Positions 53,176 through 62,660 of a stretch of 64,000 nt of DNA are shown here, piece by piece. The DNA is from Actinobacteria bacterium 69-20 (GTDB lineage: Bacteria; Actinomycetota; Actinomycetes; Mycobacteriales; Nakamurellaceae): assembly GCA_001897425.1 (NCBI GenBank), contig MKSW01000001.1, positions 84,025-148,024 of the forward strand, read 5' to 3'. Position 1 is the stretch's first letter; the number at the start of each line of letters is the position of its first letter. The position numbers were made by a program, and so were the translations under genes. The notes beneath the pieces were generated by a model, which did not search any database, was not told where the DNA came from, and worked only from the letters and a program-made list of their open reading frames with translations.

Positions 53176-53188
53176 TGGGTGCTGTCTG

Positions 53189-56100
53189 ATGCCCTTCTCC
53201 AATCCGCCGATTCCCTGGGAGCAGCTCTCCCGGGTGATGGAGGGCAGACCACCGCCGGGCGGCTGGTCGCACGAGAGGATCCGGACGGTCCTGGCGGACG
53301 AGGCACGGCCCGCCGACGAGCCTGGCGGGCCGGACGGGCCGCCGCCCGGAACAGCGTCATACCCGCCGACCGCGGCGCCGTCTGTGATGGTGCCGGAGAT
53401 GCCGCCGTCCGTGCATGTTCCCTATGCCGAGCTGCATTGTCATTCGGCCTACAGCTTCTTGGACGGCGCGTCGACTCCGGAGCAGCTCGTCTCCGAGGCG
53501 CTACGGCTGCACCTGGATGCGCTCGCCATCACCGACCATGACGGTTTCTACGGCGTGGTCCAATTCGCCGAGGCCGCCCGGGATGCTGGTCTGAAAACCC
53601 TGTACGGGGCGGAACTCTCGCTGGGTCTGCCGGCTCCGCAGCTCGGCGAACCCGACCCGGTCGGGGAGCACCTGCTGGTGTTGGCTCGAGGCCAGGAAGG
53701 CTACCGGCGGCTGTCGCGGCAGCTCACCGATGCGCACCTGGCCGGTGGTGAGAAAGGCCGCCCTATCTACGATCTCGACGCGCTCGCGAATGCAGCCGGC
53801 GGACACTGGTTGATCCTCACCGGGTGTCGCAAGGGAGCAGTGCGGCGCGCCCTGCACCGGGGGGAGCACGGTGGGGAACACAGCGACGGGCGGGGCGACG
53901 GAATCGATGGGGCGAGACGCGAGATCCGCCGCCTCGTCGACCGTTTCGGCGCGGACAACGTGGCCGTCGAACTGACCCGGCACCTGGTCCCGACCGATGA
54001 CGACGACAACGATGCGCTCGCCCACCTCGCCGCGGAACTCGGTCTGCCGGTGGTGGCGACCACGGCGGCGCACTACGCGACCCCGCGGGAGTCGCGGCTC
54101 GGCGCGGCCATGGCTGCCGTCCGGGCGCGCCGGAGCCTCGACGACGCCGACGGCTACCTTCCCGCCGGCCCGGGGGCCCATCTGCGGTCCGGCGCCGAGA
54201 TGGCGCAGCTGTTCACCCGCTACCCGCAGGCGGTGGCCACGGCGGCGGCGATCGGCGCGGAATGCGCGTTCGACCTGCACCTGGTCGCCCCGAACCTGCC
54301 GCCCTACGACGTTCCGCCCGGCGAAACCGAAACGAGCTACCTGCGCGCGTTGACGATGGCCGGGGCTCTGCGCCGTTACGGGCCGCCGGAGCGAAACCCG
54401 AAGGCGTACGCGCAGATTGAGAAGGAGCTGCGCATGATCGAGCGGCTGGGCTTCCCGGGCTACTTCCTGGTGGTCTACGAGATAGTCCAGTTCTGCCGCG
54501 GTGCGAACATCATGTGTCAGGGCCGCGGATCGGCGGCCAACTCGGCGGTCTGCTACGCGCTCGGCATCACCGCGATCGACCCTGTCAGGTATGGGCTGCT
54601 CTTCGAGCGGTTCCTCTCCCCGGTGCGGGAGGGGGCGCCGGACATCGACGTCGATATCGAGGCCCGACGCCGTGAGGAGGTGATCCAGCACGTCTACGAC
54701 ACATACGGCCGGGACAAGGCTGCCCAGGTCGCGAACGTGGCGACCTTCCGGTCGAAGATGGCGGTGCGTGATATGGCCAAGGCGCTCGGCTACTCGCCCG
54801 GCCAGCAGGACGCCTACTCCAAACAGCTTGGTCAGTGGGACAGTCTCCGGAAGCAACTCGGGGAGCAACACGACCAGGACATCCCCATCCCCGACGACGT
54901 CGTCGAGCTCGCGGAACAGATCCAGAACTTCCCGCGGCACCTGGGGATCCATTCCGGCGGCATGGTGATCTGCGACCGGCCGGTCGCCGAGGTGTGCCCG
55001 GTGGAATGGGCTCGCATGCCCGGGCGCACCGTGCTGCAGTGGGACAAGGACGACTGTGCCGCCATCGGGCTCGTCAAGTTCGACCTGCTCGGCCTGGGCA
55101 TGCTCTCCGCCCTGCACGAGGCGACTGACCTCGTCCGCGAGCATGAAGGCATCGAGATCGATCTTGCCGCATTGGATTTCGAAGAGCCCGCCGTCTATGA
55201 GATGCTGCGGCGCGCCGATTCGATCGGCGTGTTCCAGGTCGAATCCCGGGCGCAGATGGCCACCCTGCCCAGGCTCAAACCCGAGCGGTTCTACGACCTC
55301 GTCGTTGAGATCGCGCTGATCCGCCCCGGCCCCATTCAGGGCGGATCGGTGCACCCCTATCTCGCCCGGCGCGATGCGGTGCGGGCCGGTATGTGGCGTG
55401 GTTCCTTTGTCGAACACCCGGCCATGAAGCGGTCGCTGGACAAGACGCTGGGGATACCGCTGTTCCAGGAGCAGCTCATGGAACTGGCGATCGATGTCGC
55501 CGGGTTCGACGCCGGCCAGGCCGATCAGTTGCGCCGGGCGATGGGGTCGAAGCGCTCCGTCGAAAAGATGCTGGAGCTGAAGCAGGCGCTATACGACGGC
55601 ATGCGCGAGAAGAACGGCATCACCGGGGACCTCGCCGATTCCATCTTCGAGCGACTGCAGGCGTTCGCGAACTTCGGCTTCGCCGAATCCCATGCGCTCA
55701 GCTTCGCCTCGCTGGTGTTCCACTCTGCCTACCTGAAACTGCATCACCCGGCCGCATTCCTGGCCGGTCTGTTGCGGGCGCAGCCGATGGGCTTTTACTC
55801 GCCGCAGTCCCTGGTCGCCGACGCGCGCCGGCACGGGGTCACCGTCCGCCGCGCCCACGTCAACCACTCCGGAGCGCAGGCCGGACTGGAACCCGGGCCG
55901 GGCGGCGGGCCCGCCGTGCGACTGGGGCTCGCCGGGATCCGCGGCATAGGAACCGATCTCGCCGATGCCATCGTGGCGGCCCGCCCGCCCGGCGGGTATC
56001 GCGACATCACCGAGGTGATGCTCGCGGTGCAATCCGTTCCCGCGGTGGAAAGAGCAGGGGAGCGCCAGATCTCCGCGACCCAGGCGGAAGCGCTGGCTAC

Positions 56101-56716
56101 CGCCGGGGCGCTCGACGGGCTCGGTCGCCCCGGCGAACCCGGCCAACGCCGCCATTCCGGCCGGCCCGGCCGACCCAGTGAGCCCGTCTCGCCCGGATCG
56201 GCGCGGCGCCGGGCGCTGTGGGCGGCTGGAGCGGCAGCGGCGGTTCGATCGGGCATGTTCCCGAACAGCGTCATGGGCGGTGCGGCACCCACCCTGCCGG
56301 GGATGAGCGATATCGAACTGACCCTCGCCGACATCTGGGCCACCGGCATCTCCCCGGACACCTACCCGACGGAGTTCTCCCGCGAGCGGCTCACCGCGAT
56401 GGATGTCGCTACCGTCGCCGGGCTGTACGAGATCGAGCCCGGGACGCGGGCGCTGGTCGTCGGGATCGTCACCCACCGGCAACGCCCCTCCACCGCGGGC
56501 GGCGTGACATTCATCAACCTCGAGGACGAAACCGGCATGGTCAACGTGATCTGCCAACCCGGCCTGTGGAACCGCTACCAACGGGTCGCCCGCACCTCAC
56601 GGTCGCTGCTGGTGCGCGGAATCATCGAACGGGATCGCGGCGCGTTGTCGCTGCTCGCCGTTCGGATCGCCGCCATCGACATAGTCGGCGCGCTGCCCTC
56701 GCGCGATTTCCGATGA
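53189..56716 (+). CDS. dnaE2: Error-prone DNA polymerase DnaE2
   Basis: A 1175-residue C-family polymerase. The N-terminal PHP domain starts at YAELHCHSAYSFLDGAS (about residue 75). The palm has the catalytic PDIDVD (484-489). The HhH region and a C-terminal OB fold (ALVVGIVTHRQRPSTAGGVTFINLEDETGMVNVI) follow. It carries out translesion synthesis with ImuB. The N-terminal extension (about 70 residues) and a linker at about residues 1005-1035 are not conserved in kind; each carries a copy of the dispersed 19-bp motif. It is 13 bases after imuB. Confidence 0.95.
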   Translation: MPFSNPPIPWEQLSRVMEGRPPPGGWSHERIRTVLADEARPADEPGGPDGPPPGTASYPPTAAPSVMVPEMPPSVHVPYAELHCHSAYSFLDGASTPEQLVSEALRLHLDALAITDHDGFYGVVQFAEAARDAGLKTLYGAELSLGLPAPQLGEPDPVGEHLLVLARGQEGYRRLSRQLTDAHLAGGEKGRPIYDLDALANAAGGHWLILTGCRKGAVRRALHRGEHGGEHSDGRGDGIDGARREIRRLVDRFGADNVAVELTRHLVPTDDDDNDALAHLAAELGLPVVATTAAHYATPRESRLGAAMAAVRARRSLDDADGYLPAGPGAHLRSGAEMAQLFTRYPQAVATAAAIGAECAFDLHLVAPNLPPYDVPPGETETSYLRALTMAGALRRYGPPERNPKAYAQIEKELRMIERLGFPGYFLVVYEIVQFCRGANIMCQGRGSAANSAVCYALGITAIDPVRYGLLFERFLSPVREGAPDIDVDIEARRREEVIQHVYDTYGRDKAAQVANVATFRSKMAVRDMAKALGYSPGQQDAYSKQLGQWDSLRKQLGEQHDQDIPIPDDVVELAEQIQNFPRHLGIHSGGMVICDRPVAEVCPVEWARMPGRTVLQWDKDDCAAIGLVKFDLLGLGMLSALHEATDLVREHEGIEIDLAALDFEEPAVYEMLRRADSIGVFQVESRAQMATLPRLKPERFYDLVVEIALIRPGPIQGGSVHPYLARRDAVRAGMWRGSFVEHPAMKRSLDKTLGIPLFQEQLMELAIDVAGFDAGQADQLRRAMGSKRSVEKMLELKQALYDGMREKNGITGDLADSIFERLQAFANFGFAESHALSFASLVFHSAYLKLHHPAAFLAGLLRAQPMGFYSPQSLVADARRHGVTVRRAHVNHSGAQAGLEPGPGGGPAVRLGLAGIRGIGTDLADAIVAARPPGGYRDITEVMLAVQSVPAVERAGERQISATQAEALATAGALDGLGRPGEPGQRRHSGRPGRPSEPVSPGSARRRALWAAGAAAAVRSGMFPNSVMGGAAPTLPGMSDIELTLADIWATGISPDTYPTEFSRERLTAMDVATVAGLYEIEPGTRALVVGIVTHRQRPSTAGGVTFINLEDETGMVNVICQPGLWNRYQRVARTSRSLLVRGIIERDRGALSLLAVRIAAIDIVGALPSRDFR
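53347..53365 (+). repeat. 19-bp dispersed motif inside dnaE2 (17/19)
   Basis: CGGAACAGCGTCATACCCG in the N-terminal extension of dnaE2, translated as GTASYP. Confidence 0.7.
56261..56279 (+). repeat. 19-bp motif-like site inside dnaE2 (15/19)
   Basis: CCGAACAGCGTCATGGGCG in the interdomain linker of dnaE2, read as PNSVMG, a different frame from the N-terminal copy. A further 15/19 match, inverted, lies just after dnaE2 at 56725-56743. Confidence 0.5.
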
Positions 56717-56908
56717 GAACCGACCGCCTATGACGCTATTCGAAACCACACGGACTCGAGCCGCCTTGCCCGGCCGACGCCGCGCCACCGCCGGCGATGC
56801 GGCAGGATCGAGGCATGACACCTCGCCACACCCACCGGACGCGCTGCGCGCCGGCGGGCCTCCCGAGCGCCGCACCGAACGTCTCGTCGAGCGCCTCCAT
56901 GAGTCCCC

Positions 56909-57415
56909 ATGAGTGATGTCTTCGACGCCGCGTCCGTCACCCTGATGATGAGCGACTTCGCTGTCACCGACCCGCTGAACAAGTTGCAGGTGATCGGGGG
57001 CGGCCTCCAGGTGGTCGGCCGGGATCACGGCAAGGGCGTGAGCTCGGCGTTCGCGCTCGTTGTCACCATGTCTTTCGAACCGACGGTGATCAACGAGCAA
57101 TACGCGTTCGAGGTGGTGCTGGAGGATCCGGACGGCACGCCTGCGCAATTGGACGGCCCGGGCGGGCCGGGTACCGGCGGAGTGATGCGGTTCGGGCAGA
57201 CGCTTCAGGTGGAGGAGCCGAACTTTCGCGGCGTGGTAGTGCCGCGGCATGCGCTTCCGCCGCGCACCCAAATGGTGCTGTACTTCAACGCCGGCCTGCC
57301 GTTGCCTGCCGGTCGCGTGTTGGTGTGGCGGGCCCGGATCGACGGGGAGAGCCGAGCCGAGTGGTCGCTGCGGTTCTTCGTCACGGCGCCGCCGGCCGGA
57401 CTGGTACTGGGCTGA
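56909..57415 (+). CDS. DUF6941-like hypothetical protein
   Basis: A 168-residue, mainly beta protein. It starts MMSDFAVTDPLNKLQVIGGGLQ, then PTVINEQYAFEVVLEDPDG, typical of the DUF6941 family of unknown function. No signal peptide or membrane segment. The gene is 5 bases before xthA and thus probably in its operon. The family is found in many actinobacteria; no function is known. Confidence 0.6.
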   Translation: MSDVFDAASVTLMMSDFAVTDPLNKLQVIGGGLQVVGRDHGKGVSSAFALVVTMSFEPTVINEQYAFEVVLEDPDGTPAQLDGPGGPGTGGVMRFGQTLQVEEPNFRGVVVPRHALPPRTQMVLYFNAGLPLPAGRVLVWRARIDGESRAEWSLRFFVTAPPAGLVLG

Positions 57416-57420
57416 GCACG

Positions 57421-58302
57421 ATGCGCATCGCCACTTGGAACGTGAACTCGCTGCGTACCCGGATCGACCGGGTGATCGCCTGGCTCGAGCGCACCGGCAC
57501 CGATGTGCTGGCGATCCAGGAAACGAAGGCGACCGACGCGAAGTTCCCGGTCGAGCCCTTCACCCAGGCTGGGTATCAGGTTGCGCGGCACGGGATTTCG
57601 CAATGGAACGGTGTCGCGATCGTATCCCGGGTCGGCCTTGCCGAAGTCGAGATCGGCCTGCCGCGCTGCCCGCCGTTCGGCGACCCGCCCGTCATCGAGG
57701 CGCGGGCGATCGGCGCGCGATGCGGCGACGTCACGGTGTGGAGCCTGTACGTCCCCAACGGCCGCGAGATCGATCATCCGCACTACTCCTACAAACTGGA
57801 ATGGCTTGCCGCCCTGCGCGACATGGGCGCCGCCCGGTTGGCCGCCGACTCGACTGCGTTGATCGCGTTGTGCGGTGATTTCAACGTCGCGCCGCAGGAT
57901 GACGACGTGTGGGATATGGCCGCGTTCGAGGGCCGGACGCACGTCACGCAACCGGAGCGTGACGCGTTCCAGGCCGTGGTCGACGCCGGATTCGCGGACT
58001 TGGTGCGCCCTTACGCGCCGGGGCCTGGCGTCTACACCTTCTGGGACTACCAGCAACTGCGGTTCCCCAAGAAGGAGGGCATGCGGATCGACTTCCTGCT
58101 GGGCTCGGCGGCGTTGCAGGCCGCGACCGTCGGGGCACATATTGACCGCGAGGAGCGCAAGGGCAAGGGCGCCTCCGACCACGCACCCGTCGTCATCGAC
58201 GTCGACCGACCGGCACCGATCGTCGCTGTGCCGCCGGGGGCGGCGATCGTGGAGCCGACCGGATCGACAGGCCATGGCGAAGGTGATGTGCAGCTGTGGT
58301 GA
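57421..58302 (+). CDS. xthA: Exodeoxyribonuclease III
   Basis: A 293-residue endonuclease/exonuclease/phosphatase-fold enzyme. Motifs are MRIATWNVNSLRTR, DVLAIQETKATDAKFP (catalytic Glu), YVPNGREI, LIALCGDFNVAPQDDDVWD, RIDFLLGSAAL and GASDHAPVVIDV (catalytic Asp-His). It cleaves at abasic sites and removes 3' blocks. The C-terminal 25 residues are a non-conserved extension. Its stop overlaps the GTG of the amidotransferase gene. Confidence 0.93.
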   Translation: MRIATWNVNSLRTRIDRVIAWLERTGTDVLAIQETKATDAKFPVEPFTQAGYQVARHGISQWNGVAIVSRVGLAEVEIGLPRCPPFGDPPVIEARAIGARCGDVTVWSLYVPNGREIDHPHYSYKLEWLAALRDMGAARLAADSTALIALCGDFNVAPQDDDVWDMAAFEGRTHVTQPERDAFQAVVDAGFADLVRPYAPGPGVYTFWDYQQLRFPKKEGMRIDFLLGSAALQAATVGAHIDREERKGKGASDHAPVVIDVDRPAPIVAVPPGAAIVEPTGSTGHGEGDVQLW

Positions 58303-59279
58303 CGAGTTCCGAGGGCGGCGCGGCAGCCGGAGCGATGGGCGGCGCAGCGGGTCGCGCCACAGACGGTGCAGCCGCAGGTAACGCTGTCGCTGGATCGGGC
58401 GATCGGCCGGTTCGGATCCTCGCGCTCGAACTCGACCCGGCGAACCCTCCGCTCCGGTTGGGCCAGTGGTTGGCCGACGCGGGCGCGTCCGTCGAGGTGC
58501 GCCGCGTGCATGCCGGTGACGCGGTTCCCGGGTATCCCGCCGGCGGCGCCGTGGGCGTTCCCGCCGGCGACGTTCCCGCCGCTGGCGCCCCAGGCGTTCC
58601 CGCGAGCAGTGCCAACGACAGCGCCGCCGGGTACGACGCGGTGCTCGTCCTCGGCGGAGCCTACGGCGTCTATGACGACGACCGCGCTCCGTGGCTCGCC
58701 GCCGTCCGTGCCTTCGTCTCGCGCGTGATTGCCGATGCCACACCGCTTCTCGTGATCGGGCTCGGGGCACAGATCCTTGCTGTTGCGGCCGGCGGCCGGG
58801 TCGAGCGCGCCGGCAGCGGGTATCGACTGGGCGCCGCGCTCGCCGCCAAACGGGATATCACCGAGCAGGATCTGCTGCTCGGATCGGTGCCGATCACCCC
58901 GGATGTGATGCAATTCCACCGCGATTCGATCGTGGCGCTGCCCGGCGGATCCGTGCTGCTGCTCGCATCCGTTGCGGATCCGGTGGAGGCGTTCCGGGTG
59001 GGTTCGACCGCCTGGGGACTGCAATTCCATGTCGAGGCCGGCGCCGGCGACGTGCGCGGCTGGCTCGACGACCCCGCCCGTGGGGTCAGCGACGAGGACC
59101 GCGAGCGATCCGCGGCCAGATTCGGTCCGGCGCTCGACGAGGCCGACGAGATGATGGCCGGGACCTGGCAGGTGGTCGCGCATCGCTTCGTGGATCTGGT
59201 GCGGGAAGGGATTCCGCAGACCCCGACCGGTCGGCACGCGCCGCGCCTGCCGATCGTGGCCAGCGAACTCGGCGGCTGA
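58299..59279 (+). CDS. Class-I glutamine-amidotransferase-like protein without the nucleophile Cys
   Basis: About 326 residues. The Ala/Gly-rich N-terminus is followed by a GATase-1 fold (ILALELDP, VLVLGGAYGVYDDD). The nucleophile elbow is VIGLGAQILA, so the Cys of the usual GICLGAQ motif is replaced by Gly at residue 154. The His-Glu pair is kept (QFHVEAG, His244 and Glu246). Glutaminase activity is thus not expected. It precedes glnE by one base and overlaps xthA (GTGA). The start may also be GTG 58296. Confidence 0.8.
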   Translation: MTSSEGGAAAGAMGGAAGRATDGAAAGNAVAGSGDRPVRILALELDPANPPLRLGQWLADAGASVEVRRVHAGDAVPGYPAGGAVGVPAGDVPAAGAPGVPASSANDSAAGYDAVLVLGGAYGVYDDDRAPWLAAVRAFVSRVIADATPLLVIGLGAQILAVAAGGRVERAGSGYRLGAALAAKRDITEQDLLLGSVPITPDVMQFHRDSIVALPGGSVLLLASVADPVEAFRVGSTAWGLQFHVEAGAGDVRGWLDDPARGVSDEDRERSAARFGPALDEADEMMAGTWQVVAHRFVDLVREGIPQTPTGRHAPRLPIVASELGG

Positions 59280-59280
59280 G

Positions 59281-62200
59281 ATGGCGCGCGGCGCCCGTAC
59301 GCTGGCTCGCTTCGGCCTGCTGGATACCGACGCGGTACGTGCAGGGCTCCGCGTGCTGGGGTTGGTCGCGGATGGGCCGACCTCGGACGCGTTGATCGCG
59401 GCGGCTGCCGCCGATTCCGACCCGCAGGCGGTACTCTTCGCCCTCGGCCGCGCGGGCCGCCCACAGCTCGCGGTACGCCGGCTCGCGGATATGGTCACCG
59501 CGCTGCGTACGGGAGATGGCGTGGATAGTGCGCCAGCCGAAGCGTCGACCGATGCCCCGGCCGACCTGGGAACCACCGCGCTAGCCGACCCGGCAGCCGA
59601 CTTCCTGGATACCCTGCGCACCGATGCCGCTTTCCGCGCCCGGCTCGTCGGCCTGGTCGGCGCGAGCGAACCGCTCGGCGAACACCTCGTCGCGCATCCA
59701 CGCGAATGGCAGGCGATCGCCGCGGACGAGCCGTTCGCGGACGCGACGTCATACGCGCGATGCCTGGGCGCGCTCGACGCCGCAACGCGGGGGCGGGCCG
59801 GCGCCCGGCTGTCGGCCCGGCAGGTGGTCGCCCCCCTGCGCATCGCGTATCGGACCAGACTCGCGGTGATCGCGGCCGCCGATGTGGCTCCGGCAATCGA
59901 ACTCGGCCGGCCAGGCCCCACGGTCGCCGAGGTCGGGCAGGCTCTGTCCGCCTTGGCCGATGCGCTGCTCGAGACCGCGCTCGCCGTCGCCCGGGACGCG
60001 CATCCGAGCCGCGCGCCGGTGCGGTTCGCCGTCGTCGCCATGGGTAAGTGCGGTGCGCGCGAGCTGAACTACGTCTCTGACGTGGACGTCTTGTTCGTCG
60101 CGTCCGCGCGGCCTGCCAACGGCAACACCATAGACGGCACCGACAGCAACGCCGACAACGTGGCCAATGCCGACAACGCGACCAACGCCGGCGACACGAA
60201 CAACACCGGCGGCAGCCCCGCGCCTGTGGGCCCCAGCCCCGACACCGACCCGTCCGACGAGTCGACGGCGCTACGGACGGCGACCCGGTGGGCGACCGAA
60301 CTGATGAGCATCTGCCGCCAGGTCGCCTGGGACGTCGACGCCGCGCTGCGGCCCGAAGGCGGCGCCGGGCCGCTGGTCCGAACCATCGCCGGCTACCGCG
60401 GCTACTACCAGCGCTGGGCGAAGACCTGGGAGTTCCAGGCGCTGCTCAAGGCGCGGCCCGCCGCCGGCGACAAGGACCTGGGCGACGAGTTTCTGGCCGT
60501 GGCACAGCCGGAGGTGTGGGCCGCTGCCGGGCGGGCCGATTTCGTCGCGGACGTACAGGCGATGCGCCGCCGCGTCCGTGACGCCGTGCCGATGCCCGAG
60601 CGCGATCGAGAACTGAAGCTTGGTGCCGGCGGCCTGCGAGACGTCGAGTTCGCCGTGCAACTGCTGCAGATGGTGCACGGCCGAACGGACGAGACCCTTC
60701 GCCGCCCGGACACCCTGACGGCGCTGGAAACGCTCACGGCGGGGGGTTACGTGGGCCGCGTCGACGGTGCCGAACTGGCGCGGGCCTACGAGTTCGAGCG
60801 GCGGGTCGAGCACCTCGTGCAGTTGCAACACCTGCTTCGTACGCACAGCCTGCCGGCCGGCCAGGACGATCTGGAGTGGCTTGCCCGAACGGCGGGCTTC
60901 GCGATCGGGGGTTCAGGAACAAGCGGGCCGGCGACCGGCGGGCCGGGGGTGGACGGCGCCGCGCGGCACCTCGCCGCGGAACTCGCCCGGCACGGCGCGG
61001 TGGTCCGCCGCTTGCACGAGAAGCTTTTCTACCGGCCCCTTCTCGCCGCCGTCGCCGCGGTCCCGGCGGACGGGCTCCGGCTCACCACGGACGAGGCAGC
61101 CGCCCGGCTCGGTGCGCTTGGATTCCTCGCGCCCGGGGGCGCCCTGCGGCACATTGCCGCGCTTACCGACGGGGTGTCCCGGCGCGCCGCGATCCAACGC
61201 ACCCTGCTTCCGGTGCTGCTGGGAATGTTCGCGGACGCTCCCGACCCCGATATGGGCCTGCTCGGCTACCGCACCGTGTCGGACGCCCTCGCCGACACGC
61301 CGTGGTACCTGCGGCTGCTCCGCGACGAGGGGCTCGTCGCCGAGCGGTTGGCGGCGCTCCTCGGAACGTCCCGCCTGGTCGCGGACCTGCTGCAGCGCGC
61401 GCCCGAGGTGCTCCGCCTGCTGGCGGCGGACGCGGACCTGGCGGGCCCGGAGTCGCAGGCCACCGAGGAGATGGCCGCATCGGCGCTGCTCGCCCGCGCG
61501 GCGCGAGCGCGGACCCCGGTCGCGGCCGCGGCGGCGGCCAGATCCGCGCGGCGGCACGAGATGCTGCGGCTGGCTTGTGCCGACCTGCTGGGGCTGGTGC
61601 CCTCGGGCGTGGTGGCGTCCGGTCTCACCTCCGTCGCCGATGCGACCGTCCAGGCCGCGCTCGCGGCTGCCCACCGGCAGGCGGCCGCAACATCGGACGA
61701 GCCGCCGTCCGCACGTGTGGCGGTGATCGCCATGGGCCGCTTCGGCGGCGCCGAGATGGGTTACTCATCGGATGCCGACGCACTGTTCGTGGCCGCGCCG
61801 GCGTGGCCCGGGGCAGACCCCGCGAAGGTGCTCGTGGACGGGACTGCGATCGCCGACATCACCACCCGCCTGCTCGGCCGGCCCAGCCCCGACCCCGCCC
61901 TGCTCATCGACGCGGACCTGCGTCCGGAGGGCCGCAGCGGGCCGCTGGTGCGGACCGTCGAGTCGTACGCGCAGTACTGGCAGCGCAACGTCCGCCCGTG
62001 GGAGCGGCAAGCGTTGTTGCGAGCCCGGCTGCTCGGCCGTGACGGTTCGACAACCGACGAGCCGGCCGGCGACACTGCCGACAATCTCGCGGAGGCGTTC
62101 GTGCGGGCCGTCGACCCGATCCGCTACCCCGACGGCGGCCTGAGCCCGGCCGACGTGCGGGAGATACGCCGCATCAAGGCGCGGGTGGATACGGAACGGC

Positions 62201-62613
62201 TCCCGCGCGGGGCCGACCGCACCCTGCACACGAAGCTCGGCCGCGGCGGCCTGGCCGACGTCGAGTGGACCGTGCAACTGCTGCAACTCGAGCACGCCCA
62301 CCGCATCCCCGCCCTGAAGACCACCGGCACCATCCCGGCCATCCACGCCGCGGTCGACGCCGGCCTCATCGACGCCGACGCCGGCCGCGCGCTCATCGAA
62401 GGCTGGACCATGGCAAGTCGGGCCCGCAATGCCATCATGCTCGTCACCGGCAAGCCCGGCGACGAGATTCCCGCGCACGGAAGGGTTCTCGCTGGAATCG
62501 CGCGCGCCTGCGGCTACCCGGCGGACACCGATCCGGGAGAGTTCGTCGACGACTACCGGCGTGCGACCCGGCACGCCCGGCACGCGGTCGACGTCCTGTT
62601 CGACCGGGTATGA
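59281..62613 (+). CDS. glnE: Bifunctional glutamine synthetase adenylyltransferase/deadenylase
   Basis: A 1110-residue protein. The N-terminal deadenylase nucleotidyltransferase domain has MGKCGARELNYVSDVDVLFVA, and the C-terminal adenylylase domain has MGRFGGAEMGYSSDADALFVA. Each is followed by its helical GlnE domain. It controls glutamine synthetase by AMP addition and removal. Residues about 280-327 form an Asn/Asp/Gly-rich insertion (DNVANADNATNAGDTNN), in a loop of the deadenylase domain. Its stop lies inside a copy of the dispersed motif. Confidence 0.95.
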   Translation: MARGARTLARFGLLDTDAVRAGLRVLGLVADGPTSDALIAAAAADSDPQAVLFALGRAGRPQLAVRRLADMVTALRTGDGVDSAPAEASTDAPADLGTTALADPAADFLDTLRTDAAFRARLVGLVGASEPLGEHLVAHPREWQAIAADEPFADATSYARCLGALDAATRGRAGARLSARQVVAPLRIAYRTRLAVIAAADVAPAIELGRPGPTVAEVGQALSALADALLETALAVARDAHPSRAPVRFAVVAMGKCGARELNYVSDVDVLFVASARPANGNTIDGTDSNADNVANADNATNAGDTNNTGGSPAPVGPSPDTDPSDESTALRTATRWATELMSICRQVAWDVDAALRPEGGAGPLVRTIAGYRGYYQRWAKTWEFQALLKARPAAGDKDLGDEFLAVAQPEVWAAAGRADFVADVQAMRRRVRDAVPMPERDRELKLGAGGLRDVEFAVQLLQMVHGRTDETLRRPDTLTALETLTAGGYVGRVDGAELARAYEFERRVEHLVQLQHLLRTHSLPAGQDDLEWLARTAGFAIGGSGTSGPATGGPGVDGAARHLAAELARHGAVVRRLHEKLFYRPLLAAVAAVPADGLRLTTDEAAARLGALGFLAPGGALRHIAALTDGVSRRAAIQRTLLPVLLGMFADAPDPDMGLLGYRTVSDALADTPWYLRLLRDEGLVAERLAALLGTSRLVADLLQRAPEVLRLLAADADLAGPESQATEEMAASALLARAARARTPVAAAAAARSARRHEMLRLACADLLGLVPSGVVASGLTSVADATVQAALAAAHRQAAATSDEPPSARVAVIAMGRFGGAEMGYSSDADALFVAAPAWPGADPAKVLVDGTAIADITTRLLGRPSPDPALLIDADLRPEGRSGPLVRTVESYAQYWQRNVRPWERQALLRARLLGRDGSTTDEPAGDTADNLAEAFVRAVDPIRYPDGGLSPADVREIRRIKARVDTERLPRGADRTLHTKLGRGGLADVEWTVQLLQLEHAHRIPALKTTGTIPAIHAAVDAGLIDADAGRALIEGWTMASRARNAIMLVTGKPGDEIPAHGRVLAGIARACGYPADTDPGEFVDDYRRATRHARHAVDVLFDRV

Positions 62614-62623
62614 CGCCGTTCGC
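62605..62623 (-). repeat. 19-bp dispersed motif at the glnE stop (18/19)
   Basis: On the plus strand CGGGTATGACGCCGTTCGC. The TGA at 62611-62613 is the stop of glnE, so the motif overlaps the gene end. Confidence 0.75.
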
Positions 62624-62660
62624 GGCATAGCCGCCGATCCCGTTCTGGGATGATGGCCGG

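Noticed and set aside
56730..56912. A 60-residue frame beginning with the motif-derived MTLFETTRTR and ending with an ATGA overlap to the DUF6941-like gene
   Set aside because: No Shine-Dalgarno, no recognisable motif, and the start is supplied by a copy of the dispersed repeat. Many antisense and shadow frames in this window also begin MTLF for the same reason.
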